Source: Alnus glutinosa (Eukaryota > Streptophyta > Magnoliopsida > Fagales > Betulaceae). Taken from it: DNA of 64,000 nt. Under the pieces are notes generated by a model. That model was not told where the DNA came from. It was given only the letters and a program-made list of their open reading frames with translations, and searched no databases. The translations under genes were made by a program, and so were the position numbers. The stretch's first letter is position 1. Each line of letters begins with the position of its first letter. Shown here piece by piece: positions 58,770 to 64,000 of this stretch. Location: NCBI RefSeq assembly GCF_958979055.1, contig NC_084886.1:2313001-2377000 (forward strand), given 5' to 3'.

Positions 58770-60651
58770 GATTCTAGAGGTGCTGACACTTTTTTTTTTT
58801 CCTCCTAGTTTAAATAACAATTAAATTCGATCAACGGGTTAAAACAAGAATATAAGACGAGATTTGAACAAAACAAGTTGCAAGGACAACGAGCTTATAT
58901 ATCCAAGATATACCTCTATGTATCTATTCTTATATTCTTGTAGCCTTTTCGATCCGACGATCCAGAAGCTTAATTATCCAAAAAATCTGACTTTTCCTTG
59001 ATGATTTCACAAATTATGAATTATTATGAGTTTGAAAATGACTTTGTAGTAAAATACATAACATCTCAAGCATTTTTTTTCTTACGCTTTGGGGCCTGGA
59101 GGACGGATATGTTCCATACGTGTGCCCATCTTATTCTTCCAAAAATGTATTCTATCTTCCACACATGGGAGAAGCCAAAGTAATTCCCTTGCATATTACA
59201 AAGTCAACATGAATAGAGTTATTAAGATAAGAGTTACAAAACTTTCAGAGACAAGAGTTACAAATACTCAAGAGACAAAAGTTACAATATGATAAATTAA
59301 ATTTATTGTTGTTAATGTAAAAATATATGAAAATTGTAACATTTAGGCTCTTTTTTTATAAATAAAGTCTTGTATACAATCAAATAAATAAATAAAATAT
59401 ATAGCCAGTAAAAAGTTTTGACGTATAGATATAGCTTGTAGGTCATAGGTCGAACTATTTTAATTATGTTTCTCTTTCTTATTATTAGTTCCTACAAGTG
59501 TAATGCAATTTAAAATAATAAATAAATAAACATGAATCTCTCTGCTCATAAAATCTTCATTGATACATTTAAGGGTTTCAATTATACATGAATTTTCACG
59601 AAATAAAAATAATCTCCATCTACGTACTCAGCCTTTACTCTCTTGGAGATAAATTTATTCATTAATTAAAAAATAATAATAATAATAATAAACACATGGT
59701 TTCTTTTCTTAATCATCTACTCAGCCTTTGGACCAAAACATCGATCTTTACCTCGGATCGGCCTCCTCACACCTTCTAGAATCCACAATTAATATTCAGC
59801 AATATCTAACGCTGCTACGTACACTGTATGTCTACATCCGAGGGTTAGGTGCAAGAGAAAACCAGAGACCAAAAAAAAAAAACTATTGGCGAAATAATGA
59901 AAAAAATGCGAAGGAGACCTTGAGACTTAGTAATTGTTTGCCATTAGTTACTGCATTTGTAATTTGCTAAGTAAATTCAAGCCAGAATAAGAAACGAGGA
60001 TTATGGTTCCTTTGGTAAAAAATTTTATAGTGTTTTTTTTTTGTTTTTATGATTATGATGCAACATAAAAGTAAAAATAATTTTGAGCCTATTGTATTTT
60101 GATTTATTTGTTAATGCTTTTGTTATTTTGTTAAAAAGCAAAAAAAAAAAAAAAAAAAAATCCTAAAAAATCCTAAAAAATTGTTACCAAACAAAAAACT
60201 TTAGTCTTTCGGATTGGTGAGCATATATAGCATGCAGAGATTAAAAAATTATTTTCCCATCGCTGTCTTGGTTTTAACTTTTTTCTTTGGATGTTACTGA
60301 TTCAAATATATATATATGTATAGGGGCCAAATCTCATGCATACAGTAAGCCTTAACTCGCTTAATTATGAAGAAAAAATAATTTAATTCATTAATCGATT
60401 GTAGTTTTCACATTAATCTTGGTATGCATGGTTGATCATGTCAAGTTATCGACAAATTCAACCTCATGTTCTCTTTTCTTAATTATGACCAGGCGAGGGG
60501 CCCCCTCTCACCGGCTAGGAGCTAGTGGCCATATTAATCATGATTCATGTCATAAAACATCGTAGAAATCACATCATATCAACATCTTTAAATAACTAAT
60601 ATGTCATGTAAATCGTTTCATTAATCGTGATTTTCAAAATAGTATTAAAAA

Positions 60652-60692
<41 letters not shown>

Positions 60693-61417
60693 ATATCTTT
60701 AGTTGAGTAACATGCATTTGTCGGGAGTTTTCAACTGCTTTGGATTAAGAAAAAATTGTCCAACTTGAATTCGGCACATTCCTTCTTATTAACTATATTA
60801 TTTGTCCTTAAGTAATAATATATATATATATATATATATTTTGGACTTTTTGCTTGGTGGTCGGGTGCATGGGTTATGAGGGGTTTCTTGTTAGCGGGTC
60901 TTCGAAATTGTATTCGTTTTGGTGATGATCAATTACATCTTTTTGGTTATTTTGTGGTTTTGTTTGTGACAACTTCTCCGATCCAATCGAATATGCACTA
61001 GTGGTCTTATAGCAATGGGTGGTCTTAAATTAATGCTTTACTGCCCTGATCAATATATAGCTGAAACTCGATGCTTTTCGTATTTTTCTTTATTTATTTA
61101 TTTTTTTTTCTCTAAAACTCATCACCAACAGCCCATTCATTTTCCCCTTTCCCCTCCTTCCCTTATTTGATTAAAAAAAAAGGCTGTCGCCCTAGCGATA
61201 TTCTCGATCTACACAATTATCCTGCGTACGTATATATATAGGCAAGTTGGAAATATCAATCTGGTTGAACAGACCTTCTTGGAGGATGCATGCTTGCTAG
61301 ATCAAGGTGGCTGAAAATATGTGTGTTGGATCCCAAATATTCTGACGCCACGCGACGTCCTCCTTGGAACAATACTACTCCTTATGAATGTTGTAGAAAA
61401 AAGGAACGCACGGGATT

Positions 61418-61818
61418 AGGATCCCTTATAATTTTATTGAAATTTAAAATTCTCAAATTTCTTTGAAATCACGCTATTTTTTATATCGAAATGACGTGAA
61501 AAATGCTATATATTAAAGATATGACATGTTAACAATGAAACTAAAAAAAAAAAAAAAAAAAAAAAAAATTCCAAATTTTTTTTTTAAAAAAAACGCTTCT
61601 TTTTTATTAGATCGAAAGACAGTTTTTTGATCAAAACTTTTATACGACATAAAGTGTAAGAAAAAATCTTTTAGAATGATTTTTTTTTTTATTTCTTTGT
61701 TAACATGTCATATATTTATTTAATATATAGCATTTTTCACGTCATTTCAATGTAAAAAACAGTTTGATTTCAAAGAAATTTGATAATTTCAATTTTATTT
61801 GAAATCGTAGAAAATACT
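61418..61818. mobile_element. Foldback MITE in duplication copy 2
   Basis: Counterpart of 51731-52111, with the same inverted arms and small indels in the central A/T runs. Confidence 0.6.
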
Positions 61819-62224
61819 AATCTAACGCACGAGGCTTAGAAGACCTGTCGAACTATTCGGGCAAGAACTCCGATGCGTGATTTAGTTAACTGATCAGTAG
61901 TGTTATATAATCAACAACTCGAGAGAAGGAGATTTAAGCATCCTCAGTTTTTTATGGCTTAATTAGCTTCTCATTGATCAGCTAGGTTCTATATACGTAT
62001 ATTTTCTTCAGCTCTACAGCCACTTGGCTCTTGAGATCGATGTGGGGCTCTTCTCTTTTTCCGTGTCCACATCATATCTCTCTGCAACTCATCATTTCCT
62101 GATGGGAAAAGATTAAAAAAAAAAAAAAAACTAAAAAAACTAAAAAAACTATTTACACACCCACTCTTTCATATGGGGTGAGGCACATATCATTAAATGG
62201 TTGATGTATTGTAAGGAGCGTTTT

Positions 62225-63250
62225 TGTAACACTCCCCTTTCCAGATACCCCAATAGTTAGAATGTCATCTTTGCTAATTAATGATAGAACTCTTCTCGAT
62301 GAGGAAGGTGGCTAGTCATTAATGACCTTCTTGCGGTCCTTGGAGAGGGAACCAGGATGTAGGCGGATTAGGATCCTGATGGAGGGGGTTCGAGTCAGAC
62401 GATGCTGAGCTGTCAGATTGCATGTTGATGGCATTGAATTACCTGAAGCGGGCAGATCAGCGCAAGATTTGTAAGAAATCGTGATCTAGTCTAATTGTGG
62501 CAATTTTCGAGTGCGCGACAGTATTTTGGCCATAACTTTGGCTATGAGTGTCCGATTCGCGCATATGACCCCACTTCAGAAAGCTCTCTTTGGCGCGCAC
62601 GTCATGGCCACCCAGCTACGCTTGGTGCGCCTCGTTTCGAACCCAAAATCCGTTGTTTTCCCTTAAAAAAACCTAATTTTAGATTATTATTTTTTTCATT
62701 TATGGTAACTTTTCATTTATTGTTTAGGAGGTGATTCTGAGCCCGATTTGGGCCAGATTTTTTGCAGCCTACTTATTTTATTCTGTATTTCGTTTTATTA
62801 GGGTTATTAGGGTTTTGCTATTTTTGGTCAAACCCTACTAAATGTCGAATTTTCAGCTATATTAACCCGGCTTATGGGCATTTTTCGGCACCACTGATTA
62901 TTGATATTTTCATTGAAGTTCAAAGATTGTCTCTGTGTTATGAGATAATTTTTTTTGTTTTCTTTCTTGAAAACTACCTATTGAATAACCTGCAGAATAA
63001 TCAATATTCTGTTCGGCTTCAAATCCTCTCCAGTTAAAAGGAATTGAAGTTGTGTAAAATTACAAAAATACCCCTGTATATAAAGGATCGGCTCGTCTCC
63101 AATTGATTTCCTGATGCCCGAGGGGGAAGTGCTCCATAAATGCTAAGGTCATGCTGGGAGTCTCTCAATGCAGTAACTAGGTGGGCCGCTACCTGGGTGA
63201 AATAGATATTCGTTTCACATTCTCCTAAGAGAATTTCTGAGAAATTAATG
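62225..63250 (+). mobile_element. Possible solo LTR, truncated, in duplication copy 2
   Basis: Same start (TGTAACACTCCC) and internal order as 52520-53650, but cut at GAAATTAATG where the TIR element begins. Confidence 0.4.
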
Positions 63251-63764
63251 GGGCCCCGTTAATGTATTTTGGGGCCTTAGGCGAAACTTCAAAATGGGGC
63301 CTTAAAAAAAAAATTTAAGTAAAAAAAAAAAAAAATTAATATTATTATTATATTAATTAAACACTAAGATTTCACGACTTTTAAGTTTAGCGCTAAGATT
63401 TTTCAAGTCATTAGTTCCTTCATTATCTAGTTGCATTCTATTAGGTTTTGAATTAAACAACTTGTAAACAAAAACAAAATATTCTATCTAAATCTTTTGA
63501 ATAGACTAATCATTTTCTATTAAGTTTCTATTTGATAAGTTACCATGGGCTTATTATATTGGGGCCTTATTAAATTAAGTCCTTTTTTAAATTACTTATT
63601 TAGAGGCCTTAAGTTTTATGAATTTTTTTTTTGGACCTTACTAAAAAAAAATTTGGGCCTTAAATTAAAAAAAAAATTGGGCCTAGAATTTTTTTTTTGG
63701 GCCTTATCAAATCGAGGGCCCTAGGCGAGTGCCTAACTCGCCTAGGCTTTGAGCCGGCCCCGGC
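63251..63764. mobile_element. TIR element related to 36722-37365, inverted
   Basis: The right end TTTGAGCCGGCCCCGG and the preceding CTAACTCGCC match the complement of the left end at 36722 (GGCTCAA, GGCGAGTTAG). The left end, AATGTATTTTGGGGCCTTAGGCG, corresponds to the right end there. The interior repeats GGGCCTTA words and has no coding frame. It replaces 768 bp present in copy 1. Confidence 0.55.
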
Positions 63765-64000
63765 ACCAAAGCTGTTATTTTATGGGTTTTTTTCCCGTTA
63801 ATTCTGTGTTTTAATATTGAGTGTTGTTGTATAACACTTAACCCAAACCGTTTAGGCTTTAGATTCTTTGTCTGTGTTGGAGATCCCCTTTTTGCTATTC
63901 TTTCACTTAGTTTGTCCAGTTTTCTTAGAAGGTTGATTATATCAAAGTTTTTATTTCTTAGTTTGTTTGGTTTATTTGTAAGCCGCGCTAGATCTAATTA

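Larger units (their letters stand above)
58770..64000. repeat. Large direct duplication, copy 2 (runs off the window)
   Basis: Colinear with 49491-54540; the start offset is 9,279 bp. It keeps ~300 bp (about 59866-60185) and ~160 bp (about 60965-61130) that copy 1 lacks. In place of copy-1 positions 53519-54286 it has a TIR element. Matching resumes at 63766 and continues to the last base. Confidence 0.85.

Overview
This is an AT-rich stretch of a eudicot nuclear genome, probably a woody species. That guess rests on gene families, intron structure, long repeat-filled spacers and many small transposons; no sequence here identifies the species. Two gene themes are present: a tandem pair of PP2A B' (B56) regulatory-subunit genes at the left edge, and a cluster of BAHD acyltransferase genes of the vinorine-synthase-like type over the rest.

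Left part (1-12 kb). The last exon of one PP2A B' gene (862-1221) is followed by spacer with a LINE relic, small foldback elements and a microsatellite. A complete second B' gene follows (exon 1 at 6217-7437, a 4.16-kb intron, exon 2 at 11594-11947). Both genes are on the + strand.

Middle part (12.6-26.2 kb). Four BAHD loci lie here. BAHD-1 (-, 12688-14028) is intact. BAHD-2 (-, 17403-18671) has a full reading frame but Arg in place of the catalytic His of HxxxD. BAHD-3 (+, 20722-22044) is intact, head-to-head with BAHD-2 and its closest paralogue here. BAHD-4 (-, 24816-26104) is broken by one frameshift. A promoter-like stretch at 15.66-15.90 kb resembles the BAHD-3 promoter but has no gene behind it.

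Spacer (26-39.5 kb). No protein gene is supported. It holds a poly(A) retroposon with 13-bp target duplications and a tandem array of three tRNA-Cys(GCA)-like genes. A hAT-like insertion in the array has an 8-bp target duplication that exactly rebuilds the 5' end of the second tRNA.

Right part (39.5-64 kb). BAHD-5 (-, 39555-40853) and BAHD-7 (-, 56008-57306) are intact. Between them are a 93-codon BAHD fragment (49073-49351) that ends at a MULE-like half element, and a 12-codon BAHD start relic (48574-48609). A segment starting at 49491 recurs in direct orientation from 58770 to the window end, an offset of about 9.28 kb. Older, diverged copies of parts of it lie near 44.4 kb and 57.5 kb. The right half therefore looks like repeated [BAHD + spacer] units still being duplicated.

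Taken together, the BAHD genes form a birth-and-death array: four intact enzymes, one likely dead-site copy, one frameshifted copy, two truncated relics and one orphan promoter. They probably acylate hydroxyl groups of specialised metabolites with acyl-CoA donors in the cytosol; substrates cannot be read from sequence. The PP2A genes are neighbours without an evident functional link.
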